From: JBBDMU01 sp040905685
GTDB taxonomy: Bacteria; Bacteroidota; Rhodothermia; Balneolales; Natronogracilivirgulaceae
Direction of reading: 5' to 3'
Length of the DNA stretch: 64,000 nucleotides
Assembly: GCA_040905685.1 (NCBI GenBank)
Contig: JBBDRB010000070.1
Span: 44,988-108,987, forward strand
The notes beneath the pieces are model-generated. The model ran no database searches, had not been told where the DNA came from, and saw only the letters and a list, made by a program, of their open reading frames with translations. Positions within the stretch are counted from its first letter, which is position 1, and each line of letters begins with the position of its first letter. Below, one piece after another: positions 1-9,450 of the stretch. The translations under genes and the position numbers were made by a program.

Positions 1-1661
1 GACTGGGCCGCAATGACGCTACCCTGCTGAGGGGACATGAAGAACGCCATCAGAAAATCTATCATGAAGGTATACTTTTTAATGACCGGGTCAGCGGAAG
101 CATGAATTCCAACCGGATGCCTCATCACCGGTTTTCCCGGGTTTATGAACGCGGTTCCTCCATACGGCATGAGACGCATTACCAGAACAGGCGTTTTTAC
201 ATTACCGAACCGCTGACGATGATCAGTTACGATCAGGGCCAGAACAACCTGCGCAGCACGGAAGGTTTTTTCACCCGGAATGTCGGCAGGAAAACCAATA
301 TTGAGCTTACCTACTGGGGCAAAAACGATGACGGACTCTATCCCAATAAGAATTTCAGCGGCCGGATCGCAAGCGGCCGCGCATTTCATCATATCAGTGA
401 CCGTCTGATTGCCGAGGCGGGAATCCTGTACAATGGTCTCCAGCTTGATGAGCCTGACGGATATGTTATTCCCGATATGAACGCATTCAGCTTCCTGCAG
501 TACAACGTCTCCCCGGTGGAATCGCAGGCCAGATCCTCAACTCGAAATTCCATGATGTTCTCTTCGCTCTGGTATCGCCCTGACGGGGAGGCTGAAGTCA
601 ATACACAGATTTCGGCGTTTCGAAACCAGTACCGCCGGTTTTATTACGGCAGCGCCGACTCTACGTTCTATCAGGTGGCCAGCAGCGGGTTGCAGGCCAG
701 CCGCTGGGTTGAAACGGGTCCGCTGTCACTGCAGCTGTCGCTTACGGCCGAACAGTCCGGAGTGGATAAAGACACCAACCGGTCCCTGGCCCGCACGAGC
801 TGGATGAGCTATGGCGGCAGGAGCGAGGGTGAACTCCGTATCGTAGACGAAACCAAATTGTCAGCCTGGGCCAATACGGCCCGTCGCAACGACGGATTCC
901 AGGATTATGAGCTGGGGGCCCGGGTTGATGCCGGATCACTTTTTGGCCTGTCGGGCCACGCCTCCTTTGCCCTGGGAGAGCAGATGCCCTCTATCCAGCA
1001 GCTTTACTGGGATTCCGCTTTTCAGGGAAACCCCGACCTGGGCAATGAATCGTTAGTCCGCATGGAAGCCGGCTTTTATATAGCGCCCTGGCCTGTCCTG
1101 CAGGTAGGCGCCAGGGCTTACCGCAAGGAGGTCTCCCATCCGCTTGCCATGGGCATGGACAGTATAATGACACAAACCAGGGGGTATAATTCCGACGGAG
1201 CCGAGGTATTCGCCCGTCTTGATGCCTCCCGGCTGGAGAGCGATGTTTCACTGACCTACCAGGATTTTTCCTCCCTGTCAACCGCAGAGCTGGACCGGCA
1301 TCTGGCCGGCAGCGGCTCACGGGTCTGGGCCCGGGCATCGGCTTTTTATAAAAATTATATTTTTGACCGGGCGGCCTTCGTCAAAGTGGGGGGGCGTTTT
1401 TTATTCTCGCCGTCCCCTTACCGCTCGGCCACCTATTATCCTCAAATGGATTACTGGGACAGTAACTCCTTCGCCGGGGCCATCCCTGCATTTCATCGCT
1501 TTGACCTGGAACTGTCCGCCCGGGTCCGAACGGTCATCGTGTCGATGCGGATGGAAAACGTCCTGAACCAGGTTACACAGCCCGGGTATTTCGAGACCGC
1601 CAACAATCCCATGCCGGGAAGAAATTTCCGCTTCGGGATCAAGTGGATACTGAGAAACTAA
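1..1661 (+). CDS. TonB-dependent receptor-like outer-membrane beta-barrel (5' partial)
   Basis: The reading frame is open from the first bases of the window, so the start and any signal peptide, plug or carboxypeptidase-like domain lie outside it; the first in-frame ATG (102) is internal. What is visible is about 550 residues of alternating aromatic and polar strands typical of a beta-barrel. The C-terminus (MENVLNQVTQPGYF..NPMPGRNFRFGIKWIL) matches the closing strands of TonB-dependent receptors. The ligand cannot be told from the barrel alone. The stop (1659-1661) lies 8 bases before the start of the GH13 enzyme, suggesting co-transcription and perhaps import linked to alpha-glucan use, which is inference. 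A non-TonB barrel remains possible because the plug domain is not visible. Confidence 0.75.
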   Translation, partial: LGRNDATLLRGHEERHQKIYHEGILFNDRVSGSMNSNRMPHHRFSRVYERGSSIRHETHYQNRRFYITEPLTMISYDQGQNNLRSTEGFFTRNVGRKTNIELTYWGKNDDGLYPNKNFSGRIASGRAFHHISDRLIAEAGILYNGLQLDEPDGYVIPDMNAFSFLQYNVSPVESQARSSTRNSMMFSSLWYRPDGEAEVNTQISAFRNQYRRFYYGSADSTFYQVASSGLQASRWVETGPLSLQLSLTAEQSGVDKDTNRSLARTSWMSYGGRSEGELRIVDETKLSAWANTARRNDGFQDYELGARVDAGSLFGLSGHASFALGEQMPSIQQLYWDSAFQGNPDLGNESLVRMEAGFYIAPWPVLQVGARAYRKEVSHPLAMGMDSIMTQTRGYNSDGAEVFARLDASRLESDVSLTYQDFSSLSTAELDRHLAGSGSRVWARASAFYKNYIFDRAAFVKVGGRFLFSPSPYRSATYYPQMDYWDSNSFAGAIPAFHRFDLELSARVRTVIVSMRMENVLNQVTQPGYFETANNPMPGRNFRFGIKWILRN

Positions 1662-1669
1662 GGAAGGAT

Positions 1670-3406
1670 ATGAATAACCAGGCATCCCCATTCTTCTCTC
1701 CCCCGCAATGGGCAAAGAAAGTGGTTTGGTATCAGATACTGCCTGAACGGTTTCGAAACGGCTTTCCGGGCCATGCCCCCGGACCGGAAGATCAGAAAGG
1801 GGCCTGGCCCCACGATCACCGCTCCCCGCTGGAGCCTCATCCCTGGGGTGCTGCGTGGTACAAAAAACAGCCGTATGAACGGAAAAATGAACTGGATATC
1901 TGGCTTAATATCCAGCGCAGGCGCTATGGCGGCGATCTGCAGGGTATCCTGGACAAGCTGGATTACCTGCAGGACCTGGGCATCGGGGCTATCTATCTGA
2001 ATCCGGTTTTTGAATCCCCTTCCCACCACAAATACGATGCGGCAAGTTTCCATCACGTCGATCCGAATTTCGGTCCTGACCCCGCCGGAGACCGCATCCT
2101 GATGCAGGGCGAAACGCCCGGAGATCCGGCCACCTGGGTCTGGACAGCGGCTGATCAGCTGCTGGTAACCCTGATTGAAAAGGTGCATGACAAAGGCATG
2201 CGGATCATCCTGGACGGAGTGTTCAACCACATGGGGTTAAACAGCTGGATTTACCGGGATGTAGCCGAAAATCAGCAGGATTCCGCCTATAAAGACTGGT
2301 TGGCCGTCAGGCAATGGGATGATCCTGAGCGGGGGAAAGCCTCTGAGGTTAAGACCTGGGAAGGGTATAACGAGCTTCCGGAATTCCGCCAGGACCGCAA
2401 CGGGATCGTGGACGGACCCAGGCAGTATATCTTTGATATCACCCGGCGCTGGATGGACCCTCACGGCAACGGAGACCTGCGGTCGGGTATAGACGGGTGG
2501 CGCCTGGATGTGGCTTATTGCATAAAACATCCGTTTTGGAAAGCCTGGAGAAAACAGGTGCGGTCGATCAATCCCGAAGCTTTCCTGGTGGCCGAGGTCA
2601 TCGACAACGTGGAAAAACAAAAGCCATTCCTCAGAGGGGACGAATTCGATGCGCTCATGAACTACCACTTTGCCTTTGCCTGCACCGATTTTTTCATCCG
2701 TGATAAAAACAGGCTGACTGCGGAACAGTTCGACGCAAGGCTTCGCGAACTCAGGGAAGCTTATCCCAGGCACACGGCTTATGTCATGCAAAACCTGCTC
2801 GGTTCCCACGATACCGACCGGGTGGCCTCACGGATCGTCAATCGTAATCTGGCTTCGATGCGGAAATGGCGGGAATACTATTTCATCTCCAAAGGGGAGA
2901 ACCCGCAGTATCATACGCGTAAGCCGGTTCCCGAAGAGACCAGGGTGCTCAAGCTCCTGATATTATTCCAGATGACCTACCCGGGCGCTCCCATGATCTA
3001 TTATGGCGATGAGGCGGGAGCCTGGGGGGCCAACGACCCCTGTTGCCGGAAACCGATGATCTGGCCGGATATTGATTATGAGGACGGGGGATTTGACTTC
3101 GATCTGCACGCCTGCTACCGCCGCCTCATCCATATCCGCAACAGCCATACTTCCCTGCAGGTAGGGGACTTCAAAACATGGCTGACCGATAACAGGAATG
3201 AAGTGTATGCTTTTTCCCGTACCGGTAACAGGGAGACGGTCCTGGTCATCCTTAACAACAGCCGGAGCGACCAGGTGGTAGACCTGCCGGCGGAAAACAG
3301 AATATGGACGGATGTGGTGAACGGCCGGCGTTTTCGGGCAACAGGGGGCCGGCTGACTATTGAACTTGAGCCTGTTTCGGGCCGGTTACTGGCCGCCTCA
3401 GGCTAA
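1670..3406 (+). CDS. GH13 alpha-amylase-family glycosidase (cyclomaltodextrinase/neopullulanase-like)
   Basis: Glycoside hydrolase family 13 enzyme acting on alpha-glucosidic bonds of maltodextrins. The conserved regions are in order: DGVFNH (region I, about residues 182-187), GWRLDVA with the nucleophile D280, AEVI with the acid/base E309, and GSHDTDR with D381. The C-terminal ~80 residues look like the usual all-beta domain. There is no signal peptide, so it is probably cytoplasmic. I chose ATG 1670 because AGGAAGG (1661-1667) sits just upstream; an in-frame GTG at 1643 would overlap the barrel gene and add nine unlikely residues. Length (578 aa) is normal. Substrate preference within GH13 cannot be fixed from sequence by eye. 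The 3' end overlaps convergent comF by 9 bases. Confidence 0.88.
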   Translation: MNNQASPFFSPPQWAKKVVWYQILPERFRNGFPGHAPGPEDQKGAWPHDHRSPLEPHPWGAAWYKKQPYERKNELDIWLNIQRRRYGGDLQGILDKLDYLQDLGIGAIYLNPVFESPSHHKYDAASFHHVDPNFGPDPAGDRILMQGETPGDPATWVWTAADQLLVTLIEKVHDKGMRIILDGVFNHMGLNSWIYRDVAENQQDSAYKDWLAVRQWDDPERGKASEVKTWEGYNELPEFRQDRNGIVDGPRQYIFDITRRWMDPHGNGDLRSGIDGWRLDVAYCIKHPFWKAWRKQVRSINPEAFLVAEVIDNVEKQKPFLRGDEFDALMNYHFAFACTDFFIRDKNRLTAEQFDARLRELREAYPRHTAYVMQNLLGSHDTDRVASRIVNRNLASMRKWREYYFISKGENPQYHTRKPVPEETRVLKLLILFQMTYPGAPMIYYGDEAGAWGANDPCCRKPMIWPDIDYEDGGFDFDLHACYRRLIHIRNSHTSLQVGDFKTWLTDNRNEVYAFSRTGNRETVLVILNNSRSDQVVDLPAENRIWTDVVNGRRFRATGGRLTIELEPVSGRLLAASG

Positions 3407-4111
3407 AGCCACCGTTACGATGCCCATGCTGTGGCCAGTATGCGGTCTTACGGCAGCGGCCAGTTCGAATGCCGTCGTTCCCGTGGTAAAGACATCATCC
3501 ACAATAACGGGTATGCGTCCGTTCAGCGCTTCCGGCCTGTCAACCCGGAAAGCCTGTTTGAGGTTCTGTATCCTTTTGCTGAGGTTGTATCCGGTCTGGG
3601 ACCGGGTATTTTTTAGTCTGATAACGGCCCGTTCATGAATTACGGGAATGCCGGCGTAACCGGAGATGCCCGTCGCAATGCTTCGTGCCTGGTTATATCC
3701 CCGCTTTCTTTTCCGGGCCGGGTGCAAAGGAACGGGGAGGAGTATGTACTCATTTTGCTGGTGATAAGCCGGGTTATTCAACAGCTGAGCGCCCAGAAGG
3801 CGGCCAAGTTGTACGCCGAGCGTGCTCATTCCGTGATACTTGAGCTTATACAGCAAGTCCTGCAGATAACCGCCCTTGTCATATTTCCACAGGGCATCCT
3901 GAAAGGCTATGTATTCTGGTAAAATAATCTCCGAACAGGAATCCGACCTTTCCGGATTAGCGAACTCAAAGAGATGTTCCGTACAATAGGGACATAACAA
4001 ACGGTTATCTTCCACCTGTACGTCACCGCAGCACTGGCAGGCCGGGGGAAACAATACGGCATTTAATCCGTGGGCCAGTATCTTAAATACCTTCATTGCC
4101 AATACCATCAT
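3398..4111 (-). CDS. comF: ComF family phosphoribosyltransferase-like protein
   Basis: ComF-family protein, related to the late competence protein ComFC/GntX and to type I phosphoribosyltransferases. The N-terminus has two Cys pairs (CQCCGD and CPYC) of the zinc-ribbon kind. The middle carries LLPVPLHPARKRKRGYNQA, a hallmark of the family, and the C-terminus has the PRPP-loop-like VIVDDVFTTGTT. Length (237 aa) is typical. In competent bacteria the protein helps single-stranded DNA uptake; its biochemical role is not well defined in this phylum. It stands alone, convergent with the GH13 gene and sharing 9 bases of 3' sequence with it. Two adjacent ATG codons (4111 and 4108) make the exact start uncertain. 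Confidence 0.9.
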   Translation of the reverse strand: MMVLAMKVFKILAHGLNAVLFPPACQCCGDVQVEDNRLLCPYCTEHLFEFANPERSDSCSEIILPEYIAFQDALWKYDKGGYLQDLLYKLKYHGMSTLGVQLGRLLGAQLLNNPAYHQQNEYILLPVPLHPARKRKRGYNQARSIATGISGYAGIPVIHERAVIRLKNTRSQTGYNLSKRIQNLKQAFRVDRPEALNGRIPVIVDDVFTTGTTAFELAAAVRPHTGHSMGIVTVALA

Positions 4112-4342
4112 TGCCTGGAATTTATCTTTATTTAAGGGATAATCTCAATGATGCTCCACGGCAGAAAACCTTTCATTGCAGCTAACCTGTTACCGCCCCT
4201 GATGCATTCAAACGGCGGCAAATGGTTAAATCGATCTTTCCCGCCCTTTCATTCAACATCAAATATTGTTAAACTTTACTTCCGCTGTTTTTGTATTATA
4301 AGTGGATAAAGACGCTTATTCAGAAGACCTAAAAGTTACCAT
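4112..4342. other. Divergent intergenic region comF / rodZ-like gene
   Basis: This 231-base AT-rich spacer separates comF (minus) and the RodZ-like gene (plus) and must hold both promoters. A weak candidate for the plus-strand gene is TTTACT (4275-4280), 16 bases, TATAAG (4297-4302). No small gene, RNA or strong hairpin was recognised. Confidence 0.35.
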
Positions 4343-5560
4343 ATGGCAACCCTTATTGAAGATATTAAGGCTATACGCAAGCATAAGAAAATAAGCCTTA
4401 ATGAGTTGTACGAAAAAACGAAAGTACCGGCGCATATCATCGAGATGATCGATGACGGGACGATCTTTTCGGAAAATCCGAACAACAAGACCTATATTCG
4501 TACTTTTATCCGCACTTATGTGAAGGGTCTTGGAGTCAGCAATGAGGATATCATTCAGGCCCTGGATGATCATGAAGTCGACGTGTATGACGGGTACCTG
4601 GCCGAAAAATACATCTCCGGTGCCGATAAGGATACGCCTTCCGGTCCCCCGCCATCCGGGGGCTCTACCGGGCCCACCGCCAAAAACAAAAGCGAAGCCG
4701 GAGATAAGGCCGGAAAGAAGAGTGAAAAAGGCAGGGAGGATTCACCGAAAAGCTCCTCATCGGGACGAAGCAAGGCTCAGGGCGCTTCACCGGCTTCCTC
4801 ATCGAATGACCCCGATCTGGATGATGAGGACGATAAGATCAGGCAAACTAAAAGTACCCATACCTCGGGAAGCCAGAGCCTGGATTTACGTCCCGACATA
4901 ACCAAACCGTACAACTCCCGCACCCCCGAGCCGCCAAGCATCAGTTCCGTAGACTGGGCCGATATGGTAAAGAGGTTCAATCCCCTCGAAAGCCATTCCA
5001 GGATTTATATGACGTTTGCCAGCGTCATGTGCGTGCTGCTTATTATTGCCCTGGTATTCTATGCCTTTTACCGGGCCGACTCCTTTCCTTTGAATTTTAA
5101 CAGCTGGGGAACCAACGGATCCACCGCCGATCTGGACGAAGCCGTTCAGCTGCCGGTCGTTTCCGACACCCTTCCCGGCGACGAACCGGAAGACCGGCCC
5201 CGGCCGGCACTGGCCGATACGCTTGAGTTAGTTATCCTGGCAACCGGAGATAAACTGGAGCCGGTACGGATTCGCTCGGACATTAACAATATCCTGGCCC
5301 CCTACTGGGTGGAAGAGGATGAAGCCCTCAGTGTTGAATTTGTAGACCAAATACTGATAAGAGGCCAGTACAGCCGGATGACCCTGATATTCAATGGTCA
5401 TGTTATAGAAAACTTCAGAAGTTTTACGACACAGGATCAGTTTGTACGGATCAGCCGGGAATATCTCGACGACGACCCCAGGTGGAAAGTGACCGGACCG
5501 GAAAGCCTTCCTCCACAGGTATCTTCGACTTCTGATATGGATGAACCCGTTGCAGAATAA
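4343..5560 (+). CDS. RodZ-like HTH-domain membrane protein
   Basis: Bitopic membrane protein with the RodZ layout. Residues about 1-75 form a Cro/C1-type helix-turn-helix of the HTH_25 kind (IRKHKKISLNELYEKTKVP). Residues ~90-205 are a Ser/Asp/Lys-rich low-complexity linker. One transmembrane helix spans about 223-245, followed by an acidic stretch and an extracytoplasmic beta-rich domain (~290-395) like the C-terminal RodZ domain. RodZ links MreB to the elongasome in rod-shaped cells; here only the architecture supports that role, and no mre genes are in the window. The gene ends 6 bases before ligA, so the two are probably co-transcribed. A membrane-tethered regulator is the alternative. 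Confidence 0.75.
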   Translation: MATLIEDIKAIRKHKKISLNELYEKTKVPAHIIEMIDDGTIFSENPNNKTYIRTFIRTYVKGLGVSNEDIIQALDDHEVDVYDGYLAEKYISGADKDTPSGPPPSGGSTGPTAKNKSEAGDKAGKKSEKGREDSPKSSSSGRSKAQGASPASSSNDPDLDDEDDKIRQTKSTHTSGSQSLDLRPDITKPYNSRTPEPPSISSVDWADMVKRFNPLESHSRIYMTFASVMCVLLIIALVFYAFYRADSFPLNFNSWGTNGSTADLDEAVQLPVVSDTLPGDEPEDRPRPALADTLELVILATGDKLEPVRIRSDINNILAPYWVEEDEALSVEFVDQILIRGQYSRMTLIFNGHVIENFRSFTTQDQFVRISREYLDDDPRWKVTGPESLPPQVSSTSDMDEPVAE

Positions 5561-5566
5561 GATCCT

Positions 5567-7558
5567 ATGAATCGGGAGGAGGCTGACCAACGCATTCGGG
5601 AACTACGCGATATCCTGAATGATGCCAATGAAGCCTATTACCAGCGGGCCGAACCCCTCATGTCCGACAAGGAGTTTGACCGGCTGATGGAAGAGCTTAT
5701 CATGCTCGAGCAGCAGTTTGACCTCCAGACTCCCGACTCCCCGTCTATCCGGGTGGGCGGGGAGCCTACAAAGATTTTCCCGACCGTTGAGCACAGGATC
5801 CCCATGCTGAGTCTGTCGAATACCTACAGTCATGATGAGCTCGATGAGTTTGACCGCCGGGTAAGCGACCTGCTCGGCCATACCGCTTACACCTACATGG
5901 TCGAGCTGAAATACGACGGTATGGCGCTCCGGCTGCGTTATGACGACGGCTACCTGTCGCTGGGGGCGACCCGCGGCGACGGACGCAAGGGCGACGACAT
6001 TACGCACAATGTGAAGACCATCCCCGATATACCGTTGCGTTTGCATGATGATCATGCCGGGTTGACCGAAGTGAGGGGAGAGGCCTACATGGAGCTGAAA
6101 GCGTTTGCAAAAATGAACGAGGAGCGTGATCTGGAAGGCAAGCCCCTTTTTGCCAATCCACGCAATGCCGCTGCCGGGACCCTGAAAATGCAGGATCCGA
6201 AAATCGTGGCCAAACGGCCCATCCGCTTTTTCGCCTATGACCTATTAGACGAGACTACCAGTGAGATGACCCAGGAAGCCAAGCTGAAAAAACTCGAAAA
6301 GCTGGGTTTTAAGTCCTGCAGCTATACCAAAAGCTGCTCAACCATTGCCGAAGTGCATGAGATCATTGACAAATGGGACAAGCTCAGGCACACCTACCCC
6401 TTCGAAAGCGATGGCGTGGTCGTTAAAGTAAACGAAGAGCGTTTCCGTGAGATCCTGGGACAAACGGCCAAAGCGCCCCGCTGGGCCATAGCCTATAAAT
6501 TTGAGGCCGAGCAGGCGGCCACCAAAATCAGCGGGATCACCTTGCAGGTCGGTCGTTTGGGTAAAATAACGCCGGTCGCTGAAATGGAGCCCGTGCTGCT
6601 GGCCGGCACAACGGTCAGAAGGGCATCCCTGCATAATCAGGATGAAATTAACCGGAAGGATATCCGGGTCGGGGACCAGGTGCTGGTAGAGAAAGCCGGG
6701 GAGATCATCCCACAGGTCATAAAAGTCCTGGATCCCGAACTGCCGGGGCGCCGCGGACCCTATGTCATTCCGTCTGCCTGTCCGGCATGCGGATCGGAAC
6801 TGATAAAACTACCCGGTGAAGTAGACCTTCGCTGCATGAATACCCTTTGTCCGCCGCAGATTCGGGCCCGCATCGAGCATTTCGCCTCCCGTGACGCCCT
6901 GGATATTGAAGGACTGGGCGAATCGGTGATTGATCAGCTGGTGAGCGAAAAGTTCATCGAAACCTATGCCGATCTGTACGAACTGACCTATGATCAGGTG
7001 GTGACCCTCGAACGGATGGCCGAAAAAAGCGCCGGAAACCTCATCCATGCCATTGAAGCCAGCCAAAAGCAATCCTTTGAACGGGTCTTATACGGGCTGG
7101 GGATCCGCTTTGTGGGAATCACCGTTGCCCGTGATCTGGCTGCGGCGTTTACCTCGATGGAGAAACTGCGGCAGGCCACCGTGGTAGCATTAACGGAGGT
7201 AGCTTCCATCGGACCTAAGATTGCCGGGTCCGTTCACCTATTTTTTCAAAGTGAGCAGAACAATCGCATTGTGGACCGGCTTAAACGCTATGGGCTGCGA
7301 ATGGAGGCCGGACAAAAAAGATCCTATAAACTTTACGGAAAAACCTTCGTCCTCACCGGCACCCTCCCCACCCTGAAGCGAAATGAAGCCAGGGAGATTA
7401 TCGAAAAGCATGGGGGAAAAACCACCGGGTCGGTAAGTTCCGGAACCGATTTTGTTCTGGCCGGTGAGTCGGCCGGCACCAAGCTGAATAAGGCCCGGGA
7501 GCTGGGCATATCCATTATCGGCGAGGAAAATTTATTATCGATGATAACGAGCGATTGA
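5567..7558 (+). CDS. ligA: NAD-dependent DNA ligase
   Basis: Seals nicks in duplex DNA during replication and repair, using NAD+ as adenylyl donor. The order of domains is complete for a 663-residue LigA: N-terminal Ia domain, adenylation domain with the catalytic Lys in ELKYDGMA (K115), OB fold, four-Cys zinc finger (C405, C408, C423, C428), helix-hairpin-helix repeats, and a C-terminal BRCT domain (about 584-663) containing GKTFVLTGTL. No key residue is missing. It lies 6 bases after the RodZ-like gene and 30 bases before the STAS protein, inside a same-strand housekeeping run. Confidence 0.98.
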   Translation: MNREEADQRIRELRDILNDANEAYYQRAEPLMSDKEFDRLMEELIMLEQQFDLQTPDSPSIRVGGEPTKIFPTVEHRIPMLSLSNTYSHDELDEFDRRVSDLLGHTAYTYMVELKYDGMALRLRYDDGYLSLGATRGDGRKGDDITHNVKTIPDIPLRLHDDHAGLTEVRGEAYMELKAFAKMNEERDLEGKPLFANPRNAAAGTLKMQDPKIVAKRPIRFFAYDLLDETTSEMTQEAKLKKLEKLGFKSCSYTKSCSTIAEVHEIIDKWDKLRHTYPFESDGVVVKVNEERFREILGQTAKAPRWAIAYKFEAEQAATKISGITLQVGRLGKITPVAEMEPVLLAGTTVRRASLHNQDEINRKDIRVGDQVLVEKAGEIIPQVIKVLDPELPGRRGPYVIPSACPACGSELIKLPGEVDLRCMNTLCPPQIRARIEHFASRDALDIEGLGESVIDQLVSEKFIETYADLYELTYDQVVTLERMAEKSAGNLIHAIEASQKQSFERVLYGLGIRFVGITVARDLAAAFTSMEKLRQATVVALTEVASIGPKIAGSVHLFFQSEQNNRIVDRLKRYGLRMEAGQKRSYKLYGKTFVLTGTLPTLKRNEAREIIEKHGGKTTGSVSSGTDFVLAGESAGTKLNKARELGISIIGEENLLSMITSD

Positions 7559-7588
7559 AATCCGCACGGCAGATGAATATATTAAATC

Positions 7589-7927
7589 ATGAAAATCGAT
7601 ATTAAGCAAAACGACAATACCTCCATTCTGAAACTCCAATTCAAGCGCCTGGATAGCAAGGTAGCCCCCGACCTGAAAAGCCGGATCGTGATCCTGGATA
7701 CGGAAGAGGAGCGTAATCTGGTCATTGACCTCAGCTCCATAACTTTTGCTGATTCGAGCGGACTGGGATCCCTGCTGCTGGCTCAGCGTTTGTTCAGGGA
7801 CAACGGACGCAAACTGGTGTTGGCGGGCACCACGGAACGGGTCCGGAAACTGCTCGATATATCCCAGCTGAGCGATGTTTTTGTGTTGGTAAAGAACACT
7901 GAGGACGCGCTTAAATACCTCAATTAA
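7589..7927 (+). CDS. STAS-domain anti-sigma factor antagonist
   Basis: Single-domain STAS protein of 112 residues, the size of SpoIIAA/RsbV. The phosphorylation loop DSSGLGS is intact, with S57 the expected target of an anti-sigma kinase. In this family the unphosphorylated form binds an anti-sigma factor and frees the sigma factor; phosphorylation ends this. No partner anti-sigma kinase, PP2C phosphatase or sigma factor is encoded nearby, so the pathway it acts in cannot be told. It ends 10 bases before a sodium/solute symporter, probably an operon arrangement without functional meaning. Confidence 0.88.
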   Translation: MKIDIKQNDNTSILKLQFKRLDSKVAPDLKSRIVILDTEEERNLVIDLSSITFADSSGLGSLLLAQRLFRDNGRKLVLAGTTERVRKLLDISQLSDVFVLVKNTEDALKYLN

Positions 7928-7937
7928 ACCATAGCCG

Positions 7938-9392
7938 ATGGACATTGCTTCAACCGGATTGTCTTTACTGGACTTGTGCGTCATTGCCTTATACCTGATC
8001 TTATGCATAGGGATAGGAGTAAAGGCCGGAGGCAACCCCACCGATACGTCAACCTATTTCAAGACGGACGGGAACGTGCCCTGGTGGGCGGTTTCCTTCT
8101 CCATTGTGGCTACGGAAACCAGCCTTCTGACCGTACTATCCATTCCGGCCGTAGCTTACCTGGGCAGCTTTGTCTTCCTGCAGATTGTGCTGGGCTATAT
8201 TGTTGGGCGATTCCTGGTCGCTTACCTGATTCTCCCTTCCTATTTCACGGGTGAGCAAAAAACCGCCTACACTTTCTTCCGGGAACGTTTTGGTCATTCG
8301 TATCAACGGCTGATCTCCTCCGTGTTCCTGGTTACAAGGCTTCTGGCCGACGGGGTGCGCTTATTTGCCGCAGCCATCCCCATCCAGGTCATTACCGGAC
8401 TCGGTTATCCCGTTTCAATCGGCATTATCGCGGTTCTGACCCTGGCGTATACCTATTACGGGGGACTGAAATCGGTAATCTGGATTGATGTGCTTCAGCT
8501 TGCCGTCTATACGCTGGGCGGGGTCTATATAATCATCTACGCCAATGCCATGATCGCTGATCCCCTGTGGCCCCAGCTTGCCGAAGCGGGGAAGACCGGT
8601 TTTATTGACTGGCCGGAAACGTTCGGGGAAATATTCACCACCCCTTATAATTTCATCGGGGCCGTAATAGGAGGGACCTTTTTGTCCATGGCCTCCCACG
8701 GGACCGATCACCTGATGGTCCAGCGCTTATTGGCGTGCCGCCAGCTTCAGGACGCCCAAAAAGCCCTGGTTTTCAGCGGATTCTTCGTCTTTATCCAGTT
8801 TTGCCTCTTTTTGATGGCCGGCATGTATATATTCGGGTTTTACGGGGGGCTGACCATTGAGCAGCTGGGCCTGAACCGAGCCGATGATGTGCTGATCAAA
8901 TTCGCTACCGGTGAACTGAACTTCGGCATGGGAGGGCTGATCATTGCCGGACTCCTGGCCGCTGCCATGAGCACGCTGAGCAGTTCGCTGTCCGCGCTTT
9001 CCTCCTCCACGTTATTCGACATCTTTCCAAAGCTGGCTGCACAGGAAAACGCCATGGCCCTTTCACGGAGATTGATGATCGTATGGACAGGGGTCTTTTT
9101 TTTATTTGCGGCCTCCTTCACCAGCACCGACAATCCTGTCATTGAGTTAGGCCTTGCCATAGCCGGTTTTACCTACGGCGGACTCCTGGGTTCGTTTTTA
9201 GTTGGGCGCTACACTCAATATCAGTTCAAGGATGCCGTTGCAGGTTTGGTTTGCTGCATAACACTGATGATCATCTTAATCAACATGACCGCTATAGCGT
9301 ATCCCTGGTTTACATTTCTCGGGGTTATCTTTTACTTCACTTTTTCCACGATAAGCTATTATCTGGGGCGATTTTTCCGTTCCGGCCGGTAA
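7938..9392 (+). CDS. Sodium:solute symporter (SSS family)
   Basis: Polytopic inner-membrane transporter of 484 residues with about 13 hydrophobic segments and the SSS family pattern near its start (a first helix, then FKTDGNVPWWAVSFSIVATETS, where the small and hydroxyl residues form part of the sodium site). Members move sugars, amino acids, nucleosides or carboxylates with Na+. The substrate is not predictable here because the neighbours are housekeeping genes. A second, divergent SSS protein is encoded at 40838-42331 next to the carbohydrate locus. Confidence 0.88.
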   Translation: MDIASTGLSLLDLCVIALYLILCIGIGVKAGGNPTDTSTYFKTDGNVPWWAVSFSIVATETSLLTVLSIPAVAYLGSFVFLQIVLGYIVGRFLVAYLILPSYFTGEQKTAYTFFRERFGHSYQRLISSVFLVTRLLADGVRLFAAAIPIQVITGLGYPVSIGIIAVLTLAYTYYGGLKSVIWIDVLQLAVYTLGGVYIIIYANAMIADPLWPQLAEAGKTGFIDWPETFGEIFTTPYNFIGAVIGGTFLSMASHGTDHLMVQRLLACRQLQDAQKALVFSGFFVFIQFCLFLMAGMYIFGFYGGLTIEQLGLNRADDVLIKFATGELNFGMGGLIIAGLLAAAMSTLSSSLSALSSSTLFDIFPKLAAQENAMALSRRLMIVWTGVFFLFAASFTSTDNPVIELGLAIAGFTYGGLLGSFLVGRYTQYQFKDAVAGLVCCITLMIILINMTAIAYPWFTFLGVIFYFTFSTISYYLGRFFRSGR

Positions 9393-9450
9393 AGGCATGA
9401 AATTTACGCTATCTTAAGGATTTCCAGTATCATTCTTATTCTGTTTACCA